Positions 18,645-27,137 of a stretch of 64,000 nucleotides of DNA are shown piece by piece. Under the pieces are notes generated by a model. The model was not told the DNA's origin. It was given only the letters and a program-made list of their open reading frames with translations, and searched no databases. How positions within the stretch are numbered: the stretch's first letter is position 1; each line of letters begins with the position of its first letter. The position numbers were made by a program, and so were the translations under genes. This DNA comes from Modicisalibacter ilicicola DSM 19980. Lineage in GTDB: Bacteria > Pseudomonadota > Gammaproteobacteria > Pseudomonadales > Halomonadaceae. The stretch spans positions 44,455 through 108,454 of the forward strand of contig NZ_FQUJ01000011.1 in assembly GCF_900128925.1 (NCBI RefSeq), given 5' to 3'.

Positions 18645-19526
18645 ATGGCATCCTTCAAGAATATCGGTCTGATCGGCCGCCTCGGCAGCGCGAGCGTGGT
18701 CGAAACGCTCAAGCGGCTGATTCGTTTTCTCAACGACCGAAGCTACCATGTCATTCTTGAGGACCGCACCGCCACGGTGCTGCTCGATCATGGCCAGCAG
18801 GAGGCCAGTCGGCGCCTGCTGGGAGAAATCTGCGACCTGGTCATCGTGGTAGGGGGCGATGGCAGCATGCTGGGAGCCGGTCGCGTCCTGTGCCACAGCG
18901 GCACGCCCGTACTCGGGATCAACCGTGGGCGCCTTGGGTTCCTCACCGACATCTCGCCGAACGAAGTGGAAGAGCGCGTGGGCGACGTCCTGGACGGCGA
19001 GTACGAAATCGAGGAGCGCTTCCTGCTGGATACCGAGGTCTTCCGCGAGGGCTCGCTGGTCGGCACGGGGGAGAGCCTGAACGACGTGGTGATCCACCCC
19101 GGCAAGGCGGTACGCATGATCGAGTTCGAGCTGTTCGTCAACGAGCAGTTCGTCTACAGCCAGCGCTCGGACGGGCTGATCATCGCCACGCCCACCGGCT
19201 CGACCGCCTACGCGCTGTCCGGTGGCGGGCCGATCGTCCATCCCAAGCTCGATGCCATCACGCTGGTACCGATGTTCCCGCACACCCTGTCGAGCCGGCC
19301 CATCGTCGTCGATGCCGCCAGCGAGATCATGGTCCACATCGGCGAGACCAACGAAACTTATCCGCACGTCAGTTGCGACGGTCAGACGCAAGTGGTGTCC
19401 AAGCCCGGGGACATCGTTCACGTGCGTCGCAAACCGCAGAAACTGATGCTGATTCACCCGCGAGGACACAACTATTTCGAAATCTGCCGCAGCAAGCTGG
19501 GCTGGAGCAGCCGACTCGGAGAATGA
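18645..19526 (+). CDS. nadK: NAD kinase
   Basis: A 293-residue cytoplasmic enzyme that phosphorylates NAD+ to NADP+. The family signature G-G-D-G-S is present (V-V-G-G-D-G-S-M-L-G-A), as are N-R-G-R-L-G-F-L-T-D, the T-P-T-G-S-T-A-Y loop and S-C-D-G-Q near the end. The length equals the E. coli enzyme (292). The start at 18645 has GGAG 7 bases upstream; the frame is open further upstream but without a ribosome-binding site. The phosphoesterase gene follows after 7 bases, so the two are co-transcribed. With pntAB at 50-53 kb it sets the NADPH pool. Confidence 0.97.
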   Translation: MASFKNIGLIGRLGSASVVETLKRLIRFLNDRSYHVILEDRTATVLLDHGQQEASRRLLGEICDLVIVVGGDGSMLGAGRVLCHSGTPVLGINRGRLGFLTDISPNEVEERVGDVLDGEYEIEERFLLDTEVFREGSLVGTGESLNDVVIHPGKAVRMIEFELFVNEQFVYSQRSDGLIIATPTGSTAYALSGGGPIVHPKLDAITLVPMFPHTLSSRPIVVDAASEIMVHIGETNETYPHVSCDGQTQVVSKPGDIVHVRRKPQKLMLIHPRGHNYFEICRSKLGWSSRLGE

Positions 19527-19533
19527 GACACCC

Positions 19534-20532
19534 ATGACCGGCAATATCGAAGGCTATGATCTGATCGGCGATGTGCATGGCTGTGGCGCGACCCTGGCGG
19601 CATTGCTGGAAAAACTGGGTTACCACCAGCGCGGCGGTGTTTATCGTCACCCCCGGCGCAAGGCCATCTTCCTCGGCGATCTCATCGATCGGGGCCCGCG
19701 TATACGCCTGGCGGTTTCCATTGCCCGGCGGATGGTCGAGGCCGGGGAGGCATTCATCGTCATGGGCAATCACGAGGTGAATGCCCTGGCGTACACCCGC
19801 CGCTGCAAGCCCGGCTCGAGTTGCGAATGGCTGCGCGAGCATACGCCGCGCCACAACCGCATCGTCCAGGAGACCCTCGAGCAGTATCGCGATCACCCGG
19901 CCGAATGGGAGGATACCCTGGCCTGGTTCATGGACATTCCCCTGCTTCTCGAGCGAGACGGCTTGCGGGTGGTGCATGCCTGCTGGGACGCCCCCTTGAT
20001 CAATCAATTCCTCTCTCGCTACCCCCAGGCCCGCATCGACGAAGCCTTTCTGCATGAATCGGCAGTACCCGACAGCTTCGCCTATCGCGTACTGGAGCGC
20101 CTGACAAGGGGAACGCACATTCCGTTGCCCGAGGGCGTCAGAATTCACTCCGGCGACGGTTTCACCCGGCGAACCTTCCGCGCGCATTTCTGGGCGGACT
20201 CGCCCCGGACCTATGGCGATGTCATCTTCCAGCCCGACAACCTGCCCGGGGATCTCGAGGATCGCCCCCTATCCGAGAAGGAGCGGGCGCGCCTGACCTA
20301 TTACGGGCCCGACGAGCCGCCATTGTTCATCGGCCACTACTGGTGCGAGGGGATACCGGCCCTGCCGGCGCCCAACATCGCCTGTGTGGATTACAGCGCC
20401 GTCAAGTACGGTCGGCTGGTGGCCTATCGCTGGGACGGCGAGCAGGTGCTGAGTGCCGACAAGTTCGTCTGGGTGCGGGTGCCCCGAGACGAACAGACGC
20501 GGCCCAGGCCCTGGGAGATCGATCTGGACTGA
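19534..20532 (+). CDS. Metallophosphoesterase, calcineurin-like
   Basis: A 332-residue phosphoesterase of the PPP type. The metal-binding motifs stand in order: G-D-V-H-G-C (residues 12-17), G-D-L-I-D-R-G-P (about 48-55) and G-N-H-E (about 78-81), with later histidines near 145 and 270. Relatives include ApaH- and PrpE-type enzymes that cleave dinucleoside polyphosphates or protein phosphates; the substrate is open. It directly follows nadK with 7 bases between, so a link to nucleotide metabolism is plausible but unproven. Confidence 0.9.
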   Translation: MTGNIEGYDLIGDVHGCGATLAALLEKLGYHQRGGVYRHPRRKAIFLGDLIDRGPRIRLAVSIARRMVEAGEAFIVMGNHEVNALAYTRRCKPGSSCEWLREHTPRHNRIVQETLEQYRDHPAEWEDTLAWFMDIPLLLERDGLRVVHACWDAPLINQFLSRYPQARIDEAFLHESAVPDSFAYRVLERLTRGTHIPLPEGVRIHSGDGFTRRTFRAHFWADSPRTYGDVIFQPDNLPGDLEDRPLSEKERARLTYYGPDEPPLFIGHYWCEGIPALPAPNIACVDYSAVKYGRLVAYRWDGEQVLSADKFVWVRVPRDEQTRPRPWEIDLD

Positions 20533-20562
20533 CTTGCCATTCTTTACAAAAAATTACTCAAT

Positions 20563-20581
20563 TTTCCGGCCTGGCCGGAAA
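20563..20581. repeat. Palindrome after the phosphoesterase gene
   Basis: TTTCCGGCC and GGCCGGAAA flank a single base, giving a near-perfect palindrome 31 bases after the phosphoesterase stop, in an AT-rich stretch. It may be an operator. A one-base loop makes it a poor RNA hairpin unless the stem opens. Confidence 0.35.
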
Positions 20582-20638
20582 CTTGTCGCTTCAATCGCCA
20601 TCAGAGTAGGTGTTCCCTTGAATGATCCCTTGCTCGTT

Positions 20639-20670
20639 GTCCGGCGGCCCCCTCCGCCGGACTTTTCTTT
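20639..20670 (+). terminator. Rho-independent terminator upstream of the rhomboid gene
   Basis: GTCCGGCGG and CCGCCGGAC form a perfect 9-bp GC-rich stem with a six-base loop, followed directly by TTTTCTTT. This is the best terminator in this part of the window. It is 107 bases after the phosphoesterase stop and 73 before the rhomboid start, so it could end the nadK transcript or a short independent RNA. Confidence 0.85.
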
Positions 20671-20742
20671 GTGGGATACTTGGCGCAGACGATTACATGC
20701 TGGGGCGCACTCTCCTGGCACCAACGGGACGAGGAGTAGCCA

Positions 20743-21594
20743 ATGTACAAGGTGTTGATGCTGCCGAGGGACACCGACATACGCAAGCTGCGTCAGGCCC
20801 TCTGGGCCCAGCGTATCGGTCATCGCTTCACCGAGGAAGACGACGCCCAGGTGCTGTGGCTTGCCGATCCCCGTCAGCACGACGATCTGATGCAGCTGAT
20901 CGAGCGTTGGCAACGTGGCGACCCACTGGACGTGGCCCAGGAACAGCCCCGCAGGTCGCAGGGCTGGCGCCAGGGGCTTTTGGCCGAAGCACCGATGGCA
21001 GCAGGACTGATCGCAGTGTGCCTGGCGGTGTTCGGCCTGATGGCCGTCCTCGGCGATCTGGTGATCGCCGCCATGACCATCACGCCCATCGGCGTGGTGG
21101 GCAACAGCCTGAGCGTCGGCACCCTGGGCGATACCCTCTCCTCGGGCCAGCTATGGCGCCTCGTGTCGCCGGCGTTCCTGCACTTCGGCTGGACGCACCT
21201 GATCTTCAACATGCTCTGGCTGTGGTACTTCGGGCGCCAGGTCGAGGCGCTGCAAGGGTCGTTGCGCCTGCTGGGCGTGGTGTTCGGCAGCGCCCTGGTT
21301 TCCAATCTGGCCCAGTACGCCACGGGCACGGTACTGTTCGGCGGCATGTCGGGCGTGGATTATGCCCTGCTCGGCTATGTCTGGCTGATGGCTTGGCGCG
21401 TGCCGAGAAGCGGCTTCTTCGTGCCGCAGATGCTGGTGGTGTTCATGCTTGGCTGGATGGTCTTCACCATGACCGATTTCGCCGAGCCCATCGGCTTCGG
21501 CAACGTCGCCAACGAGGCCCATCTCGGTGGCCTCTTGATCGGCCTGCTGATGGGCTGGGTCGCCAGTAGCCGCAGCAGGCGGCGTATTTCATGA
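20743..21594 (+). CDS. glpG: Rhomboid intramembrane serine protease, GlpG-like
   Basis: A 283-residue membrane protease close in length to E. coli GlpG (276). Residues 1-60 form the small cytoplasmic domain; six membrane helices follow. The catalytic Ser203 lies in G-M-S-G and the catalytic His260 in N-E-A-H-L-G-G. The W-R-L motif (138-140) and H-x-x-x-N (152-156) complete the family signature. It cleaves membrane proteins within or near their helices. Its stop overlaps an ATG, but the next gene more likely starts 24 bases downstream. It heads an operon with the DUF1315 and DUF2797 genes. Confidence 0.93.
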   Translation: MYKVLMLPRDTDIRKLRQALWAQRIGHRFTEEDDAQVLWLADPRQHDDLMQLIERWQRGDPLDVAQEQPRRSQGWRQGLLAEAPMAAGLIAVCLAVFGLMAVLGDLVIAAMTITPIGVVGNSLSVGTLGDTLSSGQLWRLVSPAFLHFGWTHLIFNMLWLWYFGRQVEALQGSLRLLGVVFGSALVSNLAQYATGTVLFGGMSGVDYALLGYVWLMAWRVPRSGFFVPQMLVVFMLGWMVFTMTDFAEPIGFGNVANEAHLGGLLIGLLMGWVASSRSRRRIS

Positions 21595-21614
21595 CAACGT
21601 TTTTGGAGCAAGTG

Positions 21615-21875
21615 ATGAGCGATATGACCTTCGAGCGCATGATCCGGCAGATGACCCCGAGTGTCTATGAAAGCTTCAAGCAGGCGGTGGCGCTGGGCAA
21701 GTGGCCCGATGGGCGTCGGCTCACCGCCGAGCAGACCGAGCTGTGCCTGGAAGCGGTGATGCGCTACGAGATCGAGCATGGGGTGCCCGAGCACGAGCGG
21801 GTGGGCTATCTCGGTGCCAGCGGCTGCGGCAGTGCCACGAATGACGGCGGAGATGGTGTCAAGTGGGTGAACTGA
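21615..21875 (+). CDS. YeaC/DUF1315 family protein
   Basis: An 86-residue protein of the DUF1315 family, function unknown. The signature is visible: F-E-R-M-I-R-Q-M-T-P-S-V-Y-E-S-F-K-Q-A-V near the start, then G-K-W-P-D-G and E-H-G-V-P-E-H-E-R-V-G-Y. The start at 21615 is chosen because GGAG lies 6 bases before it; an earlier in-frame ATG at 21591 overlaps the rhomboid stop but has no such signal. The last 13 bases overlap the DUF2797 gene, so translation is probably coupled. Confidence 0.88.
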   Translation: MSDMTFERMIRQMTPSVYESFKQAVALGKWPDGRRLTAEQTELCLEAVMRYEIEHGVPEHERVGYLGASGCGSATNDGGDGVKWVN

Positions 21876-22699
21876 TCGCCCTGCGGGGCTGCCTGAGCAA
21901 GATGGCCATCGACCCCGGGAGTGGCGACCGGCCGGCACGATACATGCTGCGCGCCGGCGAGCACCGTCTCGATCTCAACGCACGTCTTGGCCAGACGCTG
22001 CACCTGAGGCATACCGGCGCCATCGCCTGCACCCATTGCGGGCGGCCCACCCGCAAGAGCTTCGCCCAAGGCTACTGCTACCCCTGTTTCAAGCGTCTGG
22101 CACAATGCGACACCTGCATCGTCAAGCCGGAACTCTGCCACTACCATGCCGGCACCTGCCGTGAGCCCGAGTGGGGCGAGCGTCACTGCTTCCAGCCGCA
22201 TGTGGTCTATCTGGCCAACTCCTCGGGGCTCAAGGTGGGCATTACCCGCAGGACCCAGCTGCCGACCCGCTGGCTGGACCAGGGGGCGATCCAGGCGCTG
22301 CCGATACTCGAGGTGGATACCCGCCAGCAATCCGGCTTCGTCGAGATGCTGTTCAAGGAGCAGGTCGCCGATCGCACCAACTGGCGCGCCATGCTCAAGG
22401 GGGAAGTCGCGCCTCTCGATCTGCGCACGGAGCGCGATCGCCTGCTGGCATCCCTGGCCCCGGGCCTGGCCAACCTGCGGGAGCGTTTCGGCAGCGATGC
22501 CCTGCGCCTCCTCGATGCCGAGCCAGTCAGCTTCACGTATCCGGTGCTCGAGGCACCGACGAAAGTGGTCTCCCACAACTTCGACAAGAATCCAGTGGTT
22601 GCCGGCACCCTGCTGGGGCTCAAGGGGCAGTACCTGATGCTCGATACCGGGGTGATCAACCTGCGCAAGTTCACCGGCTACGAGGCCGAGGTGGCCTGA
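21863..22699 (+). CDS. DUF2797 family protein
   Basis: A 278-residue protein with a four-cysteine zinc-ribbon-like N-terminal part (C-T-H-C-G-R-P-T, then C-Y-P-C and C-D-T-C) and a middle segment H-V-V-Y-L-A-N-S-S-G-L-K-V-G-I-T-R, the pattern of a GIY-YIG-like fold. The full nuclease catalytic set is not evident, so activity is uncertain. It overlaps the DUF1315 gene; the pairing of these two families is common in gammaproteobacteria (from memory). Confidence 0.9.
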   Translation: MGELIALRGCLSKMAIDPGSGDRPARYMLRAGEHRLDLNARLGQTLHLRHTGAIACTHCGRPTRKSFAQGYCYPCFKRLAQCDTCIVKPELCHYHAGTCREPEWGERHCFQPHVVYLANSSGLKVGITRRTQLPTRWLDQGAIQALPILEVDTRQQSGFVEMLFKEQVADRTNWRAMLKGEVAPLDLRTERDRLLASLAPGLANLRERFGSDALRLLDAEPVSFTYPVLEAPTKVVSHNFDKNPVVAGTLLGLKGQYLMLDTGVINLRKFTGYEAEVA

Positions 22700-22782
22700 A
22701 CCGCTGCTGTCGCTTTCATTCACGGTTCGTCCAGGCGCTATGCTAAACCGAGTCCATTTCGTAATGGCCAGGAGGACATGAG

Positions 22783-23778
22783 ATGAGCGACGAGATGCGG
22801 GCGATGCGCCTGACCCGAGTGGGGCGCCCCCTGGAATTGCAGAGCGTTCCTCGCCCCAGTCCGGGTGAAGGCGAGGTGTTGTTGCGGGTGCTGGCCTGCG
22901 CGGTCTGTCGTACCGACCTGCATGTGGTGGATGGTGAACTCCCCGATTCGCGTCTGCCCCTCGTGCCCGGGCACGAGATCGTCGGCGAGGTCACTGCCCT
23001 GGGGGGTGGCGTGACGCGCTTCGCCATCGGCGATCGTGTCGGGGTGCCTTGGCTGGGCTGGACCTGCGGTGAATGCGACTATTGCCGGGCCGGTCAGGAA
23101 AATCTCTGCGAGCGGGCCGAGTTTACCGGCTACACCCGGGATGGTGGTTTCGCCGACTACTGCGTGGCCGATGCCCGTTACTGTTTACCGATCACCGGCT
23201 ATACCCCGGAAGCCGCCGCACCCCTGCTTTGCGCCGGGCTGATCGGCTATCGCGCCTATCGCATGGCCGGCGATCATCCCGAGCGCCTGGGCCTCTATGG
23301 CTTCGGCGCGGCGGCGCATATCCTGGCCCAGCTGGCGGTCGCCCGGGGCCAGGCGCTCTATGCCTTCAGTCGTCCCGGCGACGAGACGGCCCAGGCGTTT
23401 GCCCGCCAGCTGGGAGCGACTTGGGCCGGCGGCTCGGACCAGGCACCGCCGGTCAAGCTCGACGCGGCGATCATCTTCGCCCCGGTGGGGGAGCTCATCC
23501 CCATCGCGTTGTCTCACGTACGCCCGGGTGGGACGGTGGTGTGTGGCGGCATCCACATGTCGGAGATTCCCGCCTTTCCCTACCGGCTGCTGTGGGAAGA
23601 GCGCTGCCTGCGCTCGGTGGCCAACCTGACGCGCCGTGACGGCGAGGAGTTCCTGGCCCTGGCGCCGACGATTCCCATCGAGACCAGCACGCGGCGTTAT
23701 CCGCTGGAACAGGCCAACCAGGCCCTGGACGACCTGCGGGCCGGCCGGCTCAGCGGGGCGGCGGTCCTGATTCCCTGA
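22783..23778 (+). CDS. Zinc-dependent alcohol dehydrogenase family protein
   Basis: A 331-residue medium-chain dehydrogenase. The catalytic zinc ligand Cys42 (A-V-C-R-T-D-L-H), the pair His64-Glu65 (G-H-E) and the structural zinc cysteines (C-G-E-C-D-Y-C-R-A-G-Q-E-N-L-C) are all present. The nucleotide-binding loop is atypical: G-F-G-A-A-A-H-I replaces the usual GxGxxG, so cofactor use may be unusual. It likely oxidises primary alcohols or reduces aldehydes. AGGAGG stands 7 bases before the ATG. Single gene between DUF2797 and the convergent ATP-grasp gene. Confidence 0.9.
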   Translation: MSDEMRAMRLTRVGRPLELQSVPRPSPGEGEVLLRVLACAVCRTDLHVVDGELPDSRLPLVPGHEIVGEVTALGGGVTRFAIGDRVGVPWLGWTCGECDYCRAGQENLCERAEFTGYTRDGGFADYCVADARYCLPITGYTPEAAAPLLCAGLIGYRAYRMAGDHPERLGLYGFGAAAHILAQLAVARGQALYAFSRPGDETAQAFARQLGATWAGGSDQAPPVKLDAAIIFAPVGELIPIALSHVRPGGTVVCGGIHMSEIPAFPYRLLWEERCLRSVANLTRRDGEEFLALAPTIPIETSTRRYPLEQANQALDDLRAGRLSGAAVLIP

Positions 23779-23946
23779 ATTCCTCGAGCCACGCAACCGG
23801 AACATCGCTTCATGGCATGGTTGATCGGCAACCATGGAGAAGACGAGGTGTGATCATGCCAAGGATAGCGAAAACACTGCCTGTCGTCGGTTTGACCGCA
23901 GCGTCGCCGAATGCCCAGGCTCAGCAAGACAGCTTCGGTAGCGCGG

Positions 23947-25431
23947 CTAACCTGCCTGGCGCCTCCGGGCCTCCATTCGCTCCAGGAAGACCTCCATGAC
24001 CCTGGCATAGAGGGCGGGGCCCAGCACCGTATCTTCCACTCCGGCATCCAGATTGGGATTGTCGTTGATCTCGATGACCACCACCCGCTCGCCGATCTGC
24101 TTGATATCCACGCCGTAGAGCCCGTCGCCGATCAACCGGGTGGCCTTGAGTGCCGCCTTGACTACGGTCTTGGGTACCTCCCGGGGGTCGTGGGTGGTGA
24201 AGCCGCCGCTGCGGGTCCTGCCCCGGGAATGGTCGTAGATCTGCCAATGGCCGCGGGCCATGTAGTAGCGACTGGCGTAGAGGACCTTGCCGTCGAGCAC
24301 GCCGATGCGCCAGTCGAATTCGGTCGGCAGCCACTCCTGCAGCAGCAGCAGGGCAGAGGAGTCGAACAGCCGCTCGGCCTCCTGACGCAGCTGATCCCCG
24401 GACTGGATCTTCACCACCCCTCGGGAAAAGGCGCCATCCGGGATCTTGAGCACCATGGGGAACTGCAAGCCGGCTGCCTTCTCGGGCAGACGCCCGAGAT
24501 CGTCGCGATGCAATAGCAGGCCCTCCGGTGCCGGCACCCCCTTGGCGCCCAGCAGGGCGTGCAGGTAGACCTTGTTGGTGCAGCGCAGGATCGAGCGCGG
24601 ATCGTCGATCACCACCAGGCCTTCATGTTCGGCACGACGGGCCATGCGGTAGGTATGGTGGTCGAGGGCCGTCGTCTCGCGAATGAACAGCGCGTCGAAC
24701 TCGGCCAGCCGACTCTCGTCGCGCTTGGTGATGAGGGAGACGTCGATGCCGAGCTTGCGGCCGGCACGAATGAACTGCTTCAGCGCACTCTTGTTGCTGG
24801 GGGGCAGCGCCTCGCCGGGGTCGATCAGGATCGCCAGGTCGTAGCGGTAGCGGCGCCGCGCCTTGGGGGTGCGCCACACCCGACGTGAATGACGGTTCAG
24901 CGCCTGGGCGAACAGGTCCTGCTCCTCGCCGCTCAGCGAAGTCAGCGACAGGGGTTTGAGCCGGGCCAGGCGCCAAAGCCCCTGGCGACGCTGAAAGCGT
25001 GCCTCGAGCAGGGGGCAGGGCAGGCGATCGAACAGCCGGCGGGCCAGCTTGCCGAGCCCCGGTTGCAGGCACTCGCCGAACATCAGGCGCAAGTGAAAGG
25101 CATCGCCTGCCAGGGCGCCGCGGCGTGCCAGTTCGTCCATGAGCGGCGCCAGCGACTCGAGTTGCAGATCGACCAGCGCCTTGCGCGAGAGCTGGTTGAG
25201 GGTCTCGACCGAGGGCAGGACGCGCTGGCCTCGCGCCTGGGCCAGCAGCGACACGTAATAGCCGGTCTCGAGATAGTCGAGTCCGCTGCACAGGTTGATG
25301 ACGTGAGTGGCGCTGTCCTGGGGGCCGTTGGCCTCCTGAGCCAGATACTCCCCGGCAGTGATCAGGTCGTCGCTGGGGAAATAGGGGCGCCAGTCGGAAA
25401 GGCGGTCGACGACGATGCGCAGTGGAGACAT
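23947..25431 (-). CDS. RimK family ATP-grasp ligase
   Basis: A 494-residue protein with a C-terminal ATP-grasp domain of the RimK (alpha-L-glutamate ligase-like) type: F-P-M-V-L-K-I-P-D-G near residue 325, then L-L-Q-E-W-L-P-T-E-F-D-W-R-I-G-V and V-V-I-E-I-N-D-N-P-N-L-D-A-G with the metal ligands Glu and Asn. The N-terminal ~200 residues form a separate domain of unknown role. It probably joins an amino acid to a carboxylate; the substrate is not known. The ATG at 25431 gives the conserved start R-I-V-V-D; the frame is open 84 bases further up. It is divergent from a GNAT gene with 99 bases between. Confidence 0.88.
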   Translation of the reverse strand: MSPLRIVVDRLSDWRPYFPSDDLITAGEYLAQEANGPQDSATHVINLCSGLDYLETGYYVSLLAQARGQRVLPSVETLNQLSRKALVDLQLESLAPLMDELARRGALAGDAFHLRLMFGECLQPGLGKLARRLFDRLPCPLLEARFQRRQGLWRLARLKPLSLTSLSGEEQDLFAQALNRHSRRVWRTPKARRRYRYDLAILIDPGEALPPSNKSALKQFIRAGRKLGIDVSLITKRDESRLAEFDALFIRETTALDHHTYRMARRAEHEGLVVIDDPRSILRCTNKVYLHALLGAKGVPAPEGLLLHRDDLGRLPEKAAGLQFPMVLKIPDGAFSRGVVKIQSGDQLRQEAERLFDSSALLLLQEWLPTEFDWRIGVLDGKVLYASRYYMARGHWQIYDHSRGRTRSGGFTTHDPREVPKTVVKAALKATRLIGDGLYGVDIKQIGERVVVIEINDNPNLDAGVEDTVLGPALYARVMEVFLERMEARRRQAG

Positions 25432-25530
25432 GGGGGGCAATATCCTGACCGAGGAAAGCCGCCGAGATGGCGGCTTGAACGGCGCTAGAATGCACCCGCG
25501 CCGGCGCCGGTTCAATATGACAGTGAACAG

Positions 25531-26073
25531 ATGACAACGACCCCGGCAACCCCCACAATGCCGTCGTCAAACCTTCCGAGAGATAATCTCATCGTGTTGC
25601 CGCTACTGCGTCCGGCCCGTCCGGATGATCTCGAGGCAATCTGCCGGCTGGAGGTCGCCTGTTTCGAGTGGGACCGATTCAGCCGTCGCCAGTTGGCGCA
25701 CCTGCTCAGCCGCGCTCATGCGTCCACCTGGGTCGTTATCGACGAGAACGGATCGGTGGCCGGCTACGGCACGGTGCTGTTTCGCCGCAATAGTCATAAC
25801 GCCCGGCTCTACTCCTTCTGTGTTCACCCCTCGGCCCGGGGGAGCGGCCTGGGCCGAGGGCTGGCCGAACGGCTCGAACGGGACGCCCGCGAGCGGGGGA
25901 TGCACAGGCTGACCCTCGAGGTGCGCGCCGACAACCGAGCAGCCATCGGGCTCTATCGCCGGCTGGGGTTTCTGCCCAGGCGCTGGATGGACGACTACTA
26001 CAGCGATGGCTGCGCGGCCTGGCAGATGGATAAGTCGTTGGAGGCAAAAGCGGCTTTGGAAGTCTCCAGCTAG
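25531..26073 (+). CDS. GNAT family N-acetyltransferase
   Basis: A 180-residue acetyltransferase. The acetyl-CoA loop is seen as H-P-S-A-R-G-S-G-L-G-R-G-L (about residues 98-110), followed by L-T-L-E-V-R-A-D-N-R-A-A-I-G-L-Y-R-R-L-G-F, close to the RimI pattern. A start at 25531 or at the internal ATG 25558 is possible. In many gammaproteobacteria a similar GNAT, often fused to a C39-type peptidase, is encoded beside this RimK-type ligase, suggesting that the two act on the same peptide. Here only the GNAT half is present. Confidence 0.87.
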   Translation: MTTTPATPTMPSSNLPRDNLIVLPLLRPARPDDLEAICRLEVACFEWDRFSRRQLAHLLSRAHASTWVVIDENGSVAGYGTVLFRRNSHNARLYSFCVHPSARGSGLGRGLAERLERDARERGMHRLTLEVRADNRAAIGLYRRLGFLPRRWMDDYYSDGCAAWQMDKSLEAKAALEVSS

Positions 26074-26145
26074 GCGGGTGGAGGGATGCGCGGCAAAACC
26101 GCTTACGCTAGCATTGATGGCCTATGAAACCTTGCGGAGTCTTTC

Positions 26146-26631
26146 ATGCCTTCTTTCGATATCGTCTCGGAACTCGATAAACACGAAGTGACCAATGCGG
26201 TGGACCAGGCCAATCGCGAGCTTGCCACGCGTTTCGATTTTCGCGGCGTCACCGCGAGCTTCAGCGAGGAAGGCGATAGCGTGAACATGGAGGCCGATGC
26301 CGATTTCCAGTTGCGCCAGATGCTCGATATCCTCAAGGGGCGTCTGATCGCCCGAGGCATCGACGTGAGCTGCCTGGAAGTCAAGGAGGCCGAAACCGGT
26401 GGCGTTCGCGCGCGCCAGCAGGTCGTCCTGCGTCAGGGAATCGATCAGCCCCTGGCCAAGAAGATCGTCAAGACCCTCAAGGACGCCAAGCTCAAGGTGC
26501 AGGCGCAGATCCAGGGGGAGAAGGTGCGGGTCACCGGCAAGAAGCGCGACGACCTGCAGCAGGCCATGATGCTGCTGAAGAACGAGGAAGCCATCGACAT
26601 GCCGCTGCAGTTCAACAATTTTCGCGATTAG
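26146..26631 (+). CDS. yajQ: YajQ family nucleotide-binding protein
   Basis: A 161-residue protein of the YajQ family with the characteristic S-F-D-I-V-S-E-L-D start, [10 protein letters not shown] and the C-terminal [13 protein letters not shown]. Members bind cyclic di-GMP or nucleic acids; in Xanthomonas a relative acts with a transcription factor. GGAG lies 7 bases before the ATG. It stands alone between the GNAT and YbaN genes. The length equals the family norm (about 160). Confidence 0.95.
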   Translation: MPSFDIVSELDKHEVTNAVDQANRELATRFDFRGVTASFSEEGDSVNMEADADFQLRQMLDILKGRLIARGIDVSCLEVKEAETGGVRARQQVVLRQGIDQPLAKKIVKTLKDAKLKVQAQIQGEKVRVTGKKRDDLQQAMMLLKNEEAIDMPLQFNNFRD

Positions 26632-26685
26632 GTGTTGTCTGACAGGTAGCGATAAAAGCGACTTCCTCGTCACCCGGAGGCTGCG

Positions 26686-27057
26686 ATGTCGAAGCTACGA
26701 CGCACGCTTTACACGAGCCTGGCCGGCGTCAGCTTCGCTCTGGGCATCGTCGGGGCGTTTCTGCCGCTGATGCCCACGACGGTTTTCATGTTGCTGGCGT
26801 TGTGGCTGGCCTCGAGGGGCTCGCCGCGCTTTGCCGGCTGGATCCGTCGACATCCCCGTTTCGGCCCGCCGATCCTGGCCTGGGAAGACGAGGGGGCCAT
26901 TTCCCGTCAGGCCAAGTACCTGGCGTGTGCCATGCTGTTGCTGTCGATGCTCGTCATCTCGCTGACCCTCGATTCGCTGTTGCTGCGTACCCTGCTGATT
27001 CCCTTCCTTGCCCTGGTGGGGCTCTGGATCGTCACCCGGCCCGAGCCGCGCCCCTGA
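26686..27057 (+). CDS. YbaN family inner-membrane protein (DUF454)
   Basis: A 123-residue membrane protein with hydrophobic segments at about 12-45 and 72-115 and a basic stretch between them (R-R-H-P-R-F-G-P). The P-L-M-P-T-T-V-F motif near residue 28 is typical of DUF454/YbaN. Function unknown. GGAGG lies 6 bases before the ATG. A pepN promoter follows directly. Confidence 0.9.
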   Translation: MSKLRRTLYTSLAGVSFALGIVGAFLPLMPTTVFMLLALWLASRGSPRFAGWIRRHPRFGPPILAWEDEGAISRQAKYLACAMLLLSMLVISLTLDSLLLRTLLIPFLALVGLWIVTRPEPRP

Positions 27058-27076
27058 CATCACCCGCCGCGTCTCT

Positions 27077-27106
27077 TTGAGGGGGCGGCCCCGGTGGCCG
27101 TACAAT
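27077..27106 (+). promoter_or_regulatory. Possible sigma-70 promoter of pepN
   Basis: TTGAGG (27077-27082) and TACAAT (27101-27106) are separated by 18 bases and lie 31 bases upstream of the pepN start. The -10 element is one base from consensus. Confidence 0.5.
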
Positions 27107-27137
27107 GGTCGCCATCTTACTCAGGAGTGTTCATTCG

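Noticed and set aside
23817-23999. Small plus-strand frame of 60 codons after the alcohol dehydrogenase gene
   Set aside because: No good ribosome-binding site, no pattern, and it overlaps the conserved end of the convergent ATP-grasp gene.
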